This document shows positions 1-13,540 of a stretch of 50,443 nucleotides of DNA, piece by piece. The notes under the pieces were generated by a model, which made no database searches, was not told the DNA's origin, and saw nothing but the letters and a program-made list of their open reading frames with translations. Positions within the stretch are counted from its first letter, which is position 1, and every line of letters starts with the position of its first letter. This DNA is from Deltaproteobacteria bacterium (lineage in GTDB: Bacteria; Myxococcota_A; Polyangia; Haliangiales; Haliangiaceae): contig VBLP01000176.1 of the NCBI GenBank assembly GCA_005887925.1, positions 1 through 50,443 on the forward strand. The letters run 5' to 3'. Position numbers and translations under genes: made by a program.

Positions 1-841
<841 letters not shown>

Positions 842-1150
842 GATGCCGCTATCCAGCGATCGGCCGGCCTCTCCGGTATCCTCGGAAGATGACGCGCCTC
901 CGATGCCATCGACTTGCGCGGCCGCAAAGCGGCGAAACGGCGCGTGGGCAGGCTGGTTCCACATACTCGCGGTGGGGGTATAACAAGCCCTAGGCCAGCG
1001 GCGATTCCCTCTAACCAGCCGAAACCGTTAGCCGCTCTGGCGCGCCAACGCTCTGCGCCGTGCCAGCGTGTCAGCTTGCCCCAGCCGGCTTGCCAAACTG
1101 ACAAGCGGCCGTTTCGCGCGCAGTCGCTACTAGGCCGAGCGCCAGAATGC

Positions 1151-1167
1151 CGTGCCACCGTGGCACG
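1151..1167. promoter_or_regulatory. 17-bp perfect dyad (operator candidate)
   Basis: CGTGCCAC-C-GTGGCACG, 13 bp upstream of the ATG at 1181. Confidence 0.4.
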
Positions 1168-1180
1168 TTGTGTGGAGATC

Positions 1181-1717
1181 ATGATGGTCGCGAGACTGAT
1201 CCGAGGCCTGGTGATCGCGGCGGTGGGGCTCGCGGTGCTGGTGCTCGATCCGACGTTCGGGCTGGCGGATGACGCCACGTTCGGTGCCAAGGAGCTGCGG
1301 GCGGTGCTGGAAGGGACCTGGCAGCTGACGCTCACCCCGGCCGATGGCCCGGAGCAGACGCTGACGTTCACGCTCGCCCAGGGTAGCAAGCTCGCGGAGC
1401 GCCACGCGGAGCGCTCGCTGATCCCGTCGGCGCACGCCTGCGCGAATCGAACGCTGGTCCGGAGCGCGGGTGCGTGCGCGGCCGTGACGCGGATGCCGCT
1501 CGACGTGACGCTGATCGCCGACGGCGAGCGGCAGCTGCAGGACGAGCCCGGCGAGTTCTCGGTCGAGGGCAACGATTTCGTCGTCGGCTACCTCCGGTTC
1601 CGGATCGGCGCGGTGCGCGTCGATGCGTACGTCACACGGCAAGACAAGGTGAAGCACCTGCAGGTCAGCGTCGATCATCACGGGGTGCCTTCCACGCTGG
1701 CGCGCACCGCGCGCTGA
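1181..1717 (+). CDS. hypothetical secreted protein
   Basis: ATG at 1181; hydrophobic N-terminus MMVARLIRGLVIAAVGLAVLVLDPTFGLADD, in frame to stop. Confidence 0.6.
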   Translation: MMVARLIRGLVIAAVGLAVLVLDPTFGLADDATFGAKELRAVLEGTWQLTLTPADGPEQTLTFTLAQGSKLAERHAERSLIPSAHACANRTLVRSAGACAAVTRMPLDVTLIADGERQLQDEPGEFSVEGNDFVVGYLRFRIGAVRVDAYVTRQDKVKHLQVSVDHHGVPSTLARTAR

Positions 1718-1817
1718 TCGCCCGAGCATCGCGCCGCGGGTGACCCGATCGCCGGAGCCACGCGCGCGCCGCCCCGCCCCCACCCGCCGCGCGTCAACGG
1801 CCATTCGCAGCCGATGG

Positions 1818-2453
1818 CTACCCGCACGTGTTGCAGCTGCCGCTGGACGTGCAGCCTTCACCGAGCCTGCAGGCCCCGCCCTGCGGGCACTCGGAGGCCT
1901 CGATACATGCATTGGCGCCGCTGCAGGTGGCGTCGCATGCGCACGCGTCGCCGCACCGGATGTGCTTGCACGACCCCGATCCCGAGCAGCTGATCCAGCA
2001 GTGCTGCGTACCGCATCGTACCTCGTCGGCGCAGCTGCCGATGCCCGAGCACTCGATGACGCAGAGCGATGCCATACGGCAGTCGACGCGATGCTGACAG
2101 GCGTGGTCTCCGCACACCACCCGGCACGGGACACCGGCCGGGCAGAGCACGTCGGTCAGGCAGCTGCCGGAGACGCTGCAATCGATCACGCACACGCCGC
2201 GCTGGCACGTACCATTCGTACAGGCGGTGAGGCACGCGCTGTCGGCATCGATCGGCGCGCTCTGCGCGTCGGCCGCGGCGGCGAGTGGGTCGCAGCGACC
2301 CGCGACGTCGGCCGCAGCGCACCAGCCGTCGCTACCGCAGACCTGGCCGTTTCCACAATCGCCTGGCCCGGAGCACTGCACCGTACAGTTGCGCAGCGTC
2401 GGGTTGTAACATCCGCCGACGAGCACGACCCCGAGCACGAGGACGGCGCGCAT
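1818..2453 (-). CDS. cysteine-rich putative lipoprotein
   Basis: MRAVLVLGVVLVGGCYNP lipobox, then >30 Cys in repeated CSGxGSC/CGxxxC motifs. Confidence 0.65.
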   Translation of the reverse strand: MRAVLVLGVVLVGGCYNPTLRNCTVQCSGPGDCGNGQVCGSDGWCAAADVAGRCDPLAAAADAQSAPIDADSACLTACTNGTCQRGVCVIDCSVSGSCLTDVLCPAGVPCRVVCGDHACQHRVDCRMASLCVIECSGIGSCADEVRCGTQHCWISCSGSGSCKHIRCGDACACDATCSGANACIEASECPQGGACRLGEGCTSSGSCNTCG

Positions 2454-2962
2454 CTCGCGCTGCGAGTGCAGCCGAGATGCCAGCGCCGCCGCGCGCCCAT
2501 GCGCGGAGCTAGCCGATCGCCGCGCGCGCGAGCGCCCGCCGTGCGCCTGGGGGCGTGCGTGCGCGCGTGGTTCGATCGTTGCGCACCTCAAGGATCGCGC
2601 GTGACATCGAAGCTGCCGGTGCAGCCGAACGCGTGATCGCTCGCGGTGCCGCGGGCGTGGCCGTCGCGCAGCTGGCCGCGCGGGTTGCGGCGCTTGACCC
2701 GGGTGACCGGCTCTGCCATGGACTGCGGCATGTCGTGGGCCACTGGCGATCCGCTTCAGCTCCTGCTGCGCCCCCTCGATCCCGCGGTGTTCTTTTTGTG
2801 ATCTGGGCATCCAGATCGATGGCGCCTCGTCGCCTGCGGGAGCGCGAAGCCGAGCGAGGAAGCGCTGCGCAAATCTGCTCGATGTCAGCACGGCGAAGCC
2901 ATCTGCCCAGGACCACATCCGGTAGGATGTCCGGGCGCTGACTGCATGCTTGCCGGGAACAG

Positions 2963-3754
2963 ATGACACCACCGTATCTCCGCCTGCGTCAGATCGCGCT
3001 CGTCGCGCGCGCGCTCGAGCCGGTCGAGCGCGCGCTCACGTCCGTGCTCGCGACCGACGTCTGCTTCCGCGATCCCGGCGTGGGGAAGTACGGCCTTCAC
3101 AACGCGCTCTGGGCGCTCCGGGACAACACCGCAGCCGGCCGGTATCTCGATCGCCGCGGCGGCGACGGCGGCTACATGTATATCCTCGATTGCGACGACC
3201 TCGACGCACGACGCGCGCAGCTCGGCGCGCTGGGTATTCGTATCGTGCAGGACATCCGCACCGGCGACGCGGTGCTCTGGTCCGAGACGATCCACCTTCA
3301 CCCCAAGGACACCGGGGGTTGCCTGCTCTCCATCGACCGCCACTGCGGCGGGACGGACATGATGGGCGGCTACCGCTGGGCGGGGCCGGACTGGCAGTCG
3401 AAGGCGCGTCGCGACGTGGTGATCTCGGGTGCGGTCATGCAGTGCGACGATCCAGCCGCGACCGCCGCGCGCTGGGAACGCCTCCTGCGCCGACCCGCAG
3501 CGGCGAGCGCGGATGGCGGCCACGAGCTGCGCCTCGACAACGCGGTCGCCCGCTTTGTCCCGCTCGCCGATGACCGGGGAGAGGGCCTCTCGCGCGTCCT
3601 GCTATCGTGCGCCGACCCTGCGCCCCTGTTCGCCGCTGCGATCGCGATCGGCGCCTCGGTCGGATCGAGCTGGATCGAGGTCTGCGGCGTGCGGTTCGAG
3701 CTCGAGAACCGGGCTGCATCGGTGGCGACGAGCGCTACCGGCGCACGCTCATGA
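2963..3754 (+). CDS. glyoxalase/VOC-like domain protein
   Basis: LRQIALVARALEPVERALTSVLATDVCFRDPGVGKYGLHNALWALRD...GGYMYILDCDDLDARRAQLGALGIRIV. Confidence 0.65.
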   Translation: MTPPYLRLRQIALVARALEPVERALTSVLATDVCFRDPGVGKYGLHNALWALRDNTAAGRYLDRRGGDGGYMYILDCDDLDARRAQLGALGIRIVQDIRTGDAVLWSETIHLHPKDTGGCLLSIDRHCGGTDMMGGYRWAGPDWQSKARRDVVISGAVMQCDDPAATAARWERLLRRPAAASADGGHELRLDNAVARFVPLADDRGEGLSRVLLSCADPAPLFAAAIAIGASVGSSWIEVCGVRFELENRAASVATSATGARS

Positions 3755-3829
3755 CCGGCGTATAGACCGGAGCAAGCCAGTAGCCACGGATTCGTGAACG
3801 AGGCGTCTGCGTCGCGACGCAGGGCGCCG

Positions 3830-6600
<2,771 letters not shown>

Positions 6601-6702
6601 GGGATGCGGGAGCTGCGTCCCGCGGCAGTCATCATAGCGCCATCGCCGCGGGTGGGGTCGCGTCTTGCAGGGCCGGCGCAGTTGCGCCATGTTCCGGGCG
6701 CC

Positions 6703-7500
6703 ATGCGAAGCATATCCATCGCCGCCCTGCTCGTCACTCTCGTCGTGGGTTGCGGGCAGAAGAAGAAGGACGACAGCGCGACGTCGACGGTCGCCGGCTC
6801 GGCGAGCGGGGCCGCCAAGCCCCCCGGCGAGGACATGAAGCCCGAGCCGGTCGGCAAGGGCCCCGCCAAGGACACCCCCCCGGCCGCGCCCGGGGGGACG
6901 TCCGCGGCCCCGCCGGCCGGGGGCGACGCGGTCCGCCCGCCGACCGCCGCCGATCTCGCCGAGTACACCAAGGACATCCCCGGGAACGGCCAGCTCAAGG
7001 CAACGATCGAGACCAGCATGGGCACGTTCCACTGCGACCTGTTCCCCGACAAGGCGCCGATGACGATCGCCAACTTCGTCGGCCTGGCCACGGGCAAGAA
7101 GGCGTGGAAGAACCCCAGGACCGGCGCGGTCGAGACCAGCAAGCCGTTCTACAACGGGCTGATCTTCCACCGCGTGATCCCGGGCTTCATGATCCAGGGC
7201 GGTGACCCGCTCGGCGCGGGCACCGGGGGCCCGGGCTATGCGTTCGACGACGAGGTCAACAACGGCCTGGTGATGAAGCCCGGCACGCTGGCGATGGCCA
7301 ACACCGGCCGCCCGACCACCAACGGCAGCCAGTTCTTCATCACCGACGGCTCGCCGGACTGGCTCAACAACCACCACACGATCTTCGGACTGTGCAAGGA
7401 GACCGATCTGGTCACCAAGATCGAGAGCGTGCCGACGGGAGCCAACAACCGGCCCAACGATCCGGTGACGATCACCAAGGTCACGTTCTCGAAGGGCTAG
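6703..7500 (+). CDS. cyclophilin-type peptidyl-prolyl cis-trans isomerase lipoprotein
   Basis: Lipobox ...VVGCGQKKK; TSMGTFHCDLFPDKAPMTIANFVGLA, FHRVIPGFMIQGGDP, NGSQFFIT. Confidence 0.92.
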   Translation: MRSISIAALLVTLVVGCGQKKKDDSATSTVAGSASGAAKPPGEDMKPEPVGKGPAKDTPPAAPGGTSAAPPAGGDAVRPPTAADLAEYTKDIPGNGQLKATIETSMGTFHCDLFPDKAPMTIANFVGLATGKKAWKNPRTGAVETSKPFYNGLIFHRVIPGFMIQGGDPLGAGTGGPGYAFDDEVNNGLVMKPGTLAMANTGRPTTNGSQFFITDGSPDWLNNHHTIFGLCKETDLVTKIESVPTGANNRPNDPVTITKVTFSKG

Positions 7501-7536
7501 TGCCCACCGTGGGATGGTGATCGCGACACCGGGCGG

Positions 7537-8649
7537 TCACGCGAGACGGAGCAGCAGCACGACGACCAGCCACGCCATGCCGCCGAGCACGAGCGCGAGC
7601 ACGGCGAGCTCGAGCAGCACCGCGCGCAGCGCATGGTCGAGCGGGGGCCGGGCCTCCGACGGCAGCGGCAAGGTCGCGCCCGCGGTGTCGAAGCACAGGG
7701 CGGTGTGGGGCTCGGTGGCGCGCTGATCGAGATCGACGCTGCCGTGGCCCAGCGCCGCGAAGCCGGGCCGCTCGCGCCGGTCCGGCCGATCGCGCAGGCC
7801 TGCGCGCCACGGGGCATGCAGCAGCCCGCCGATCGTCCGCGCGAGCTCGCACGCGGTGAACCGCTCGGCGGGGTCCTTGGCGAGGCAGCGCAGCACCAGG
7901 TGATCGACGACCGCGGGGACACCGGCGGCGTGGTGCGACGGCAGCGGCGGCGGCTCGAGCTGGTGCATCGCGAGCACCGCGCCGCAGCCTTCGCCGAACG
8001 GCGGCCGGCCGGTGATCATCGTGAACAGCACGCAGCCGAGCGAGTACACGTCGGAGCGCTGCTCGAGGGTCGCGGCGCCGCGGCACTGCTCGGGCGACAT
8101 GAACGGCGGCGTGCCCAGCACCATCGACTCCTGCGACACGCCGGCATCGTCGTCGAGCAGCTTGGCGATCCCGAAGTCGAGGATCTTCGCGCGCTCGCCG
8201 CCGATCACCTCGGCGTCGCGGGCGAGGAAGATATTCTCGGGCTTGAGGTCGCGATGTACGATGCCGCGCACATGGGCCGCACACAGCGCGCTGGCGACCT
8301 GGCGCACCACGTGGAGCGCATCGCCGATCGCGAGCGGCCCGCGCCGCGCCAGCCGGTCACCGAGGGTCTCGCCGTCGAGCAGCTCCATCACGATGTACGC
8401 GCTGCCGTCGCCGTGAAACCCGAAGTCGAAGACCTGGACGATCCCGGGGTTGGCGATCGCGGTCATGATCCGCGCCTCGTTGAACAACCGCCGCACGATC
8501 TCCGACTGGCGCGACAGCCGCGGGCGCAGGACCTTGATCGCGGCGCGCCGCCCGAGCAGCGCGTGCTCGGCGACCCAGACCTCGCTCATGCCACCCGTCG
8601 CGAGCGGCCGCACGATCTGGTAGGCCCCGATCTGCATACCTTCCTCCAT
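7537..8649 (-). CDS. serine/threonine protein kinase with C-terminal TM
   Basis: YQIVRPLATGGMSEVWVAEH, AAIKVL, HRDLKPENIF, ILDFGIAKL, GTPPFMSPEQ; hydrophobic C-terminus. Confidence 0.92.
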   Translation of the reverse strand: MEEGMQIGAYQIVRPLATGGMSEVWVAEHALLGRRAAIKVLRPRLSRQSEIVRRLFNEARIMTAIANPGIVQVFDFGFHGDGSAYIVMELLDGETLGDRLARRGPLAIGDALHVVRQVASALCAAHVRGIVHRDLKPENIFLARDAEVIGGERAKILDFGIAKLLDDDAGVSQESMVLGTPPFMSPEQCRGAATLEQRSDVYSLGCVLFTMITGRPPFGEGCGAVLAMHQLEPPPLPSHHAAGVPAVVDHLVLRCLAKDPAERFTACELARTIGGLLHAPWRAGLRDRPDRRERPGFAALGHGSVDLDQRATEPHTALCFDTAGATLPLPSEARPPLDHALRAVLLELAVLALVLGGMAWLVVVLLLRLA

Positions 8650-9010
8650 CCATGTCGTCCTGTGAGGTGCTGCACCCCGGCGTCGCTCTCGCCGGGGGAA
8701 CAGTCAGCGAGATCGGATCCCGAGCACGCCGCGTACCAGCGCACGTGTCGATGAATCCGGCGGCCGGTCGATGGCAAGCCCGCGACTGCCTGTCGCCGCG
8801 CGGCGCGCGACCTGCGCGGCGCGCGTGAACGCCGCGACCCAGTCCGCGCAGGCAGCTACGCGCCCGAGCGGCCTCACCAGCGTCCTGCCACAGGCTGCCA
8901 GCGGCGCGCCCGGCGTCGGATTTTCACCAAGGGGCGAGATCGCCGGCGCGCCGTCGGCACCGGTGACCGCGCGATCCACGTCGCAGGCCGCGGCGCGGCG
9001 CACCATGACT

Positions 9011-9065
9011 GATACTTGCTTTCAGCAAGCATCTCGCGCAAGATACTTGCTTCTGGCAAGTATCT
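9011..9065. promoter_or_regulatory. double operator-like dyad upstream of MarR gene
   Basis: GATACTTGC-TTTCA-GCAAGCATC (9011-9033, 1 mismatch) and AGATACTTGC-TTCTG-GCAAGTATCT (9041-9065, perfect 10-bp arms); centres ~31 bp apart. Confidence 0.75.
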
Positions 9066-9081
9066 GCGCCAGCCTGATCGC

Positions 9082-10011
9082 ATGCCGCGCAGCCGGATAG
9101 CCCCGACCCCGCGGCGCGACGCGATACCGCTGGTCCGCGCGTTCAGCCGGGACCTCGCGCGCGCCGGCGGCCTGCTGTCGCCGCACTTCCTGTCCTCCGG
9201 CATGCCGCTGGGCGAGGCGCGCTGCCTGTACGAGCTGGGCCACGCCGACGGGCTCGAGATCTCGACACTCGCGAGGTACCTCGAGCTCGACCTCGGCTAT
9301 GTCAGCCGCGCGGTGTCCCGGCTCGCGGCTCGCCGGCTGGTGACCAAGCGCGTGGCGCCGGGAGACGCGCGCGCCCGATCGGTCGTCGTCACCGACCAGG
9401 GCCGCCGGCTGATCGCCGCGCTCGACCGCCAGATGGACCGGCGGCTCGGCGCCTGGCTCGCCGCGAAGCCGCGGCCGGAGATCGACCGGCTGGCCGACGG
9501 GCTCGCTGCGGCGTTCGGCTCCCGCGACGCGCGCATCGCGATCCGATCGCCGCGGCCGGGCGCGATCGGCCACATCATCGCGCGCCACGGCGAGTTCTAT
9601 GTCGCCGAGCGCGGCTATCCCGCGCTGTTCGAGCACGTCGTGGTCCAGGCGTTCAGCGACTTCGTGACCGGGTTCTCGCCACCGCGCGACCGGATCTTCG
9701 TCGCCGAGCGCGGCGGGGCATTCGCCGGATCGGTCGCGGTCAAGGGCCGAGCCAGCGCGACCGCGCAGCTCCGGTTCCTGCTGGTCGAGCCCGATGCGCG
9801 CGGCCGCGGGCTGGGCCGCCGCCTGGTGCAGCGCGTGATCGACCACGCGCGCCGCTCGGGCGAGCGCCGGATCGTGCTCGACACCGCGAGCGACCTCGAC
9901 GCGGCGCGGGCGCTGTACGCCTCGCTCGGATTCTGCCGGACCGCCAGCGTCAGCGGTGAGCCGTACCTGCCGCGCGGCGTCGCCAGCGAGCACTGGGAGC
10001 TCGCGCTGTAG
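9082..10011 (+). CDS. MarR-family regulator fused to GNAT acetyltransferase
   Basis: N-terminal winged-helix (EISTLARYLELDLGYVSRAVSRLAARRLVTKR), C-terminal GNAT (LRFLLVEPDARGRGLGRRLVQRVIDHARRSG). Confidence 0.88.
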   Translation: MPRSRIAPTPRRDAIPLVRAFSRDLARAGGLLSPHFLSSGMPLGEARCLYELGHADGLEISTLARYLELDLGYVSRAVSRLAARRLVTKRVAPGDARARSVVVTDQGRRLIAALDRQMDRRLGAWLAAKPRPEIDRLADGLAAAFGSRDARIAIRSPRPGAIGHIIARHGEFYVAERGYPALFEHVVVQAFSDFVTGFSPPRDRIFVAERGGAFAGSVAVKGRASATAQLRFLLVEPDARGRGLGRRLVQRVIDHARRSGERRIVLDTASDLDAARALYASLGFCRTASVSGEPYLPRGVASEHWELAL

Positions 10012-10027
10012 CGCCGCGCCGTCGCGT

Positions 10028-10783
10028 CTACCGGCCGCGCCAGCGCGCGAAGAACGTGTCGCGGTAGGTCCGGCTGACCACCACCGAGCTGCCGTCGTCG
10101 AGCTCGACCATCGCGTCGCCGTGGAACAGCGCATCGAGCCGGACCACCGCGTTGAGGTTGACGATCTCGCCGCGGTGGACGCGGACGAACCGCGCCGGGT
10201 CGAGGCGCGCCTCGAGCTCGGCCAGGCTGTCGCGGATCAGGTGCTCCCCGCCGGGCTCGAAGACCCGCACGTGCTTGCCCGCCGCCGACAGCCGGCGCAC
10301 GCGGTCGAGCGGGATCGGGATCCAGCTGTCGCCGCGCTTGACCACGAGGCGCTCGAGGAAGCGGCCGTGGGCGCCGGGGTGGCGCGCCAGCAGCGCCTCG
10401 AGCACCGCGACCTCGCTGGTGCCGCCGCGGAGCTGCGCGCACGCCTTGTCGAGCGCGACGCGAAACCGCTCGGCGTCGTAGGGCTTGAGCAGGTAGTCGA
10501 CGGCGTGGGCATCGAACGCCTCGACGGCGTAGCGGTCGTGCGCGGTGGAGAAGATGACCTTGGGGCAGGCCGCGGCGCCGACCGCGCGCAGCACCTCGAA
10601 ACCGTTGAGCCCCGGCATCTGCACGTCGAGCAGCAGGAGGTCGGGCTGCAGCGCCTCGATCTGAGCGACCGCGGCGACGCCATCGTCGGCCTCGCCGGCG
10701 AGCTCGAACCGGCCGTCGTCGTGGAGCAGGCGGACCAGCTTGGCCCGCGCCGGCGCCTCGTCGTCGACGACCAGCGCCCTCAC
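10028..10783 (-). CDS. LytTR-family response regulator
   Basis: VRALVVDDEAPARAKL...LLLLDVQMPGLNGFEVL...VDYLLKPYDAERF; C-terminal LytTR (VRVHRGEIVNLNAV). Confidence 0.9.
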   Translation of the reverse strand: MRALVVDDEAPARAKLVRLLHDDGRFELAGEADDGVAAVAQIEALQPDLLLLDVQMPGLNGFEVLRAVGAAACPKVIFSTAHDRYAVEAFDAHAVDYLLKPYDAERFRVALDKACAQLRGGTSEVAVLEALLARHPGAHGRFLERLVVKRGDSWIPIPLDRVRRLSAAGKHVRVFEPGGEHLIRDSLAELEARLDPARFVRVHRGEIVNLNAVVRLDALFHGDAMVELDDGSSVVVSRTYRDTFFARWRGR

Positions 10784-11910
10784 GCCGCGAGCCCCGCGGG
10801 CACGCTCAGCCGGACCCGGGCGCCGCCGCTGGGCGCCTGGTCGATCTCGAGCGTGGTCTGGGCGCCGTGGCACAGCTCGAGCGCGCGGCGCAGCGTGGCC
10901 AGCCCGGTGCCGGTGCCCGCCACCGGCGAGCGGCCGAAGCCGCGGCCGTTGTCGGAGACCTCGAGATCGACCCGGTCGTCGACGCGGTGCGCCGAGATCG
11001 TGATCATCAGCGAGCTGCGCGCGTCCTGGTTGTGCTTGATCGCGTTCTCGACCAGGAGCTGCAGGGTGAACCGCGGGACCTGGGCGGTGGCCGCGGCGTC
11101 GTCGACCCGCCACCGGATCCGCAGCCGCTCGCCGAACCGCGCGATCATCACGGCGAGGAAGTGCTCGGTGTGGGCGCGCTCCTCGGCCAGGCTCCAGGTC
11201 GGCCGGGCATCGCCGGTGAGGCCGGCGCGCAGCACCTGGCCGAGGTCGGCGAGCAGCCGATCGGTGCGCGCGAGATCGGTGTACATGACCGCGCTGATCG
11301 TGTTGAGCGCGTTGAACAGGAAGTGCGGGTTGAGCTGCCCGACGAGGGTGCGCAGCTGGGCGTCGCGCAGCTCGGTGGCGATCCGGGCGTCGCGCAGCGC
11401 CCGGCCCTGGCCGTCGCGCCACGACGACACCAGGCCGAAGCCGACCGCGAGCAGCACGTAGCCGATCAGCGCGCGATACCACTCCATCCCCAGCCGGTAC
11501 CACGCGCCGGGATCGTGGGCTTCCCAGCCGAGCCGCGGATACAGCCCCGCGCGCACCGCGAGCATCAGGCAGGTATGCAGCGCGGCAAACGCGATGTAGC
11601 CGGCGAGGTGCACGGCGACGAACCAGGCCCAGCGCCCGGCGACGCGCGGCGCGTTCCGGGCGGTCGCGAACGGGATCCACGACCATGCGAACAGGCTCAC
11701 CATGCCGGTGAGCTCCCAGACGTACGGCTGCTGCCACGGGATGCCGGTGTGCCCCGCCTCGATCGCGAGCCAGGCGGTGTTGCCCTGCCAGACGCCGAGC
11801 AGCACGCTGGCCGCGAGCATGAGCAACGCCGCTCGTGGCTCGATCCGCGGCCAGCTCCACGGGGTCTCCGAATCGCGGCGCTCGGTGATGATCTCGGATC
11901 GCACGGCCAT
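10780..11910 (-). CDS. LytS-type sensor histidine kinase (5TM, His_kinase/HATPase)
   Basis: LVGQLNPHFLFNALNTISAVMYTD; NAIKHN; DNGRGFG; overlaps the LytTR gene start by 4 nt. Confidence 0.9.
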   Translation of the reverse strand: MAVRSEIITERRDSETPWSWPRIEPRAALLMLAASVLLGVWQGNTAWLAIEAGHTGIPWQQPYVWELTGMVSLFAWSWIPFATARNAPRVAGRWAWFVAVHLAGYIAFAALHTCLMLAVRAGLYPRLGWEAHDPGAWYRLGMEWYRALIGYVLLAVGFGLVSSWRDGQGRALRDARIATELRDAQLRTLVGQLNPHFLFNALNTISAVMYTDLARTDRLLADLGQVLRAGLTGDARPTWSLAEERAHTEHFLAVMIARFGERLRIRWRVDDAAATAQVPRFTLQLLVENAIKHNQDARSSLMITISAHRVDDRVDLEVSDNGRGFGRSPVAGTGTGLATLRRALELCHGAQTTLEIDQAPSGGARVRLSVPAGLAA

Positions 11911-11948
11911 CGAGCCGCGTCAAGCCGCCCCGGCGGGGGCGGGCCGTC

Positions 11949-13109
11949 CTAGCGGGCGCGGCTCGTGACGCGCGCGAGGGACGGCGCGACGCGCGGCACC
12001 CGCGCCGGCGTCGGCTTGCTCGGCGCCATGCCGAACAGCGGCCGCAGCGGCCCGACCCGCGCGATCAGCTCGCAGATGGCCCACGTGACCAGGAACGAGC
12101 TCACCAGCACGGCGGCGAAGCGCTGCCACGGGCCCTGCGCGACCTGCATCCAGCCCCACCCGAGCACGACGATCACCGTCTGGTGCACGATGTAGAACGG
12201 GTACGACAGCTTCTGCGCGTGGTCGAGCCACGACGGGACATAGCCGCCGGGCCGCTGGAAGAACCAGCGCCCCCAGCCGAGCGTCGTGAGGATCACGCAC
12301 CAGATCATCGCGGTCTCGCCGATCTGCTCGAGCGGCGGAGGATACTTGTCGAGCGGCGCCATCACCGCGAGCAGGACGCCGGTCGCCGCGAGGTAGCGCC
12401 AGCGCCAGGCCACGACGTGGTCCCAGATGGTCTTGCTGCGGCCCAGCAGGTGGCCGAACACGAACAGCACCGCGTAGTGCACCAGCGTGTCGGGGTCGTC
12501 GACCAGCGCGTGGGTCTCGGGATGGTCGCGCAGCGCGATCCGCGCGAGCGCGAGCGGCACGAACAGCACGAACACCCAGCCGCGCGCCCACGCGCGATCC
12601 AGCCAGACGAGCACGCGGCGCCCCGGCGCGGTCGCGAACGCGTAGAACACCGGCAGCGCGACCATGCAGTACACGAACAGGTACGCGACGAACCACAGGT
12701 GATGCCAGCCGAAGCTGCCCTCGGGGTAGGACCGGAACTCGAACACCGACGGGTAGAACTCGAAGTAGCTGCCGGTGTAGCCGGCCGCGAGCCGCTCGAC
12801 GTAGATCTGCGGCGGGACGATCACGAGCATGCCGTAGAGCAGCGGCACGAGCAGCCGCTTGATCCGATCGACCGCGAACGTGCGGATCGAGCGCCGCTCG
12901 AGGGCGATCGCAGTGGCCGCACCCGCGATCACCATGAGCAGCGGCATCCGCAGCCGGTGGAGCACCGCCATCGGCGCCTCGAGGACCGGCAGCGGATCAG
13001 GGTTTTTCAGGTGCCAGTCCCACCGGTTGAACATCATTCCGACGTGGTACACGAGCAGAATCGCGATCGCGATGACGCGCAGCAGATCGAGCTCGGATCG
13101 GCGGTTCAT
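11949..13109 (-). CDS. acyltransferase 3 family membrane protein
   Basis: MNRRSELDLLRVIAIAILLVYHVGMMF; multi-TM; WHLWFVAYLFVY-type motif. Confidence 0.85.
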   Translation of the reverse strand: MNRRSELDLLRVIAIAILLVYHVGMMFNRWDWHLKNPDPLPVLEAPMAVLHRLRMPLLMVIAGAATAIALERRSIRTFAVDRIKRLLVPLLYGMLVIVPPQIYVERLAAGYTGSYFEFYPSVFEFRSYPEGSFGWHHLWFVAYLFVYCMVALPVFYAFATAPGRRVLVWLDRAWARGWVFVLFVPLALARIALRDHPETHALVDDPDTLVHYAVLFVFGHLLGRSKTIWDHVVAWRWRYLAATGVLLAVMAPLDKYPPPLEQIGETAMIWCVILTTLGWGRWFFQRPGGYVPSWLDHAQKLSYPFYIVHQTVIVVLGWGWMQVAQGPWQRFAAVLVSSFLVTWAICELIARVGPLRPLFGMAPSKPTPARVPRVAPSLARVTSRAR

Positions 13110-13540
13110 ACTGCGATCGTGAGGTTTTGGGGTCCGCATCGCGACTCCATCGGCACGAGCTGGACCGAACGCGGCACGAGCCGCGAGCGCCCCCGACGCC
13201 GGCGACGAGCCTACCACCGGCGAGGCTGTGCTCGACTGACGCGGGGCTTCATGCCTCAGTGCGGCCGGTCGATCGCTGACCGGCCGTCAAACGCTGCATG
13301 GACGGATATGGAACGGATGAATACACACCGTTCCCCACCACCATTTGCAATGCGCCATACGCAGCTGAATCGCTGTGGTCGTGCAGAGAGCGTACGCGAG
13401 CCGCGTGAGGCTTGGCGACTCCACCTGCGGGATCGCCTCGGCCGGAGCCGCGCGGGCGCGATCGCGAGATGCCGCAGGCGAGGCGCTGTGCGCGGAGGCG
13501 CGGTCGCCTGCGGAGGTTTTCGCTGTAACGTCGTGCGGTG

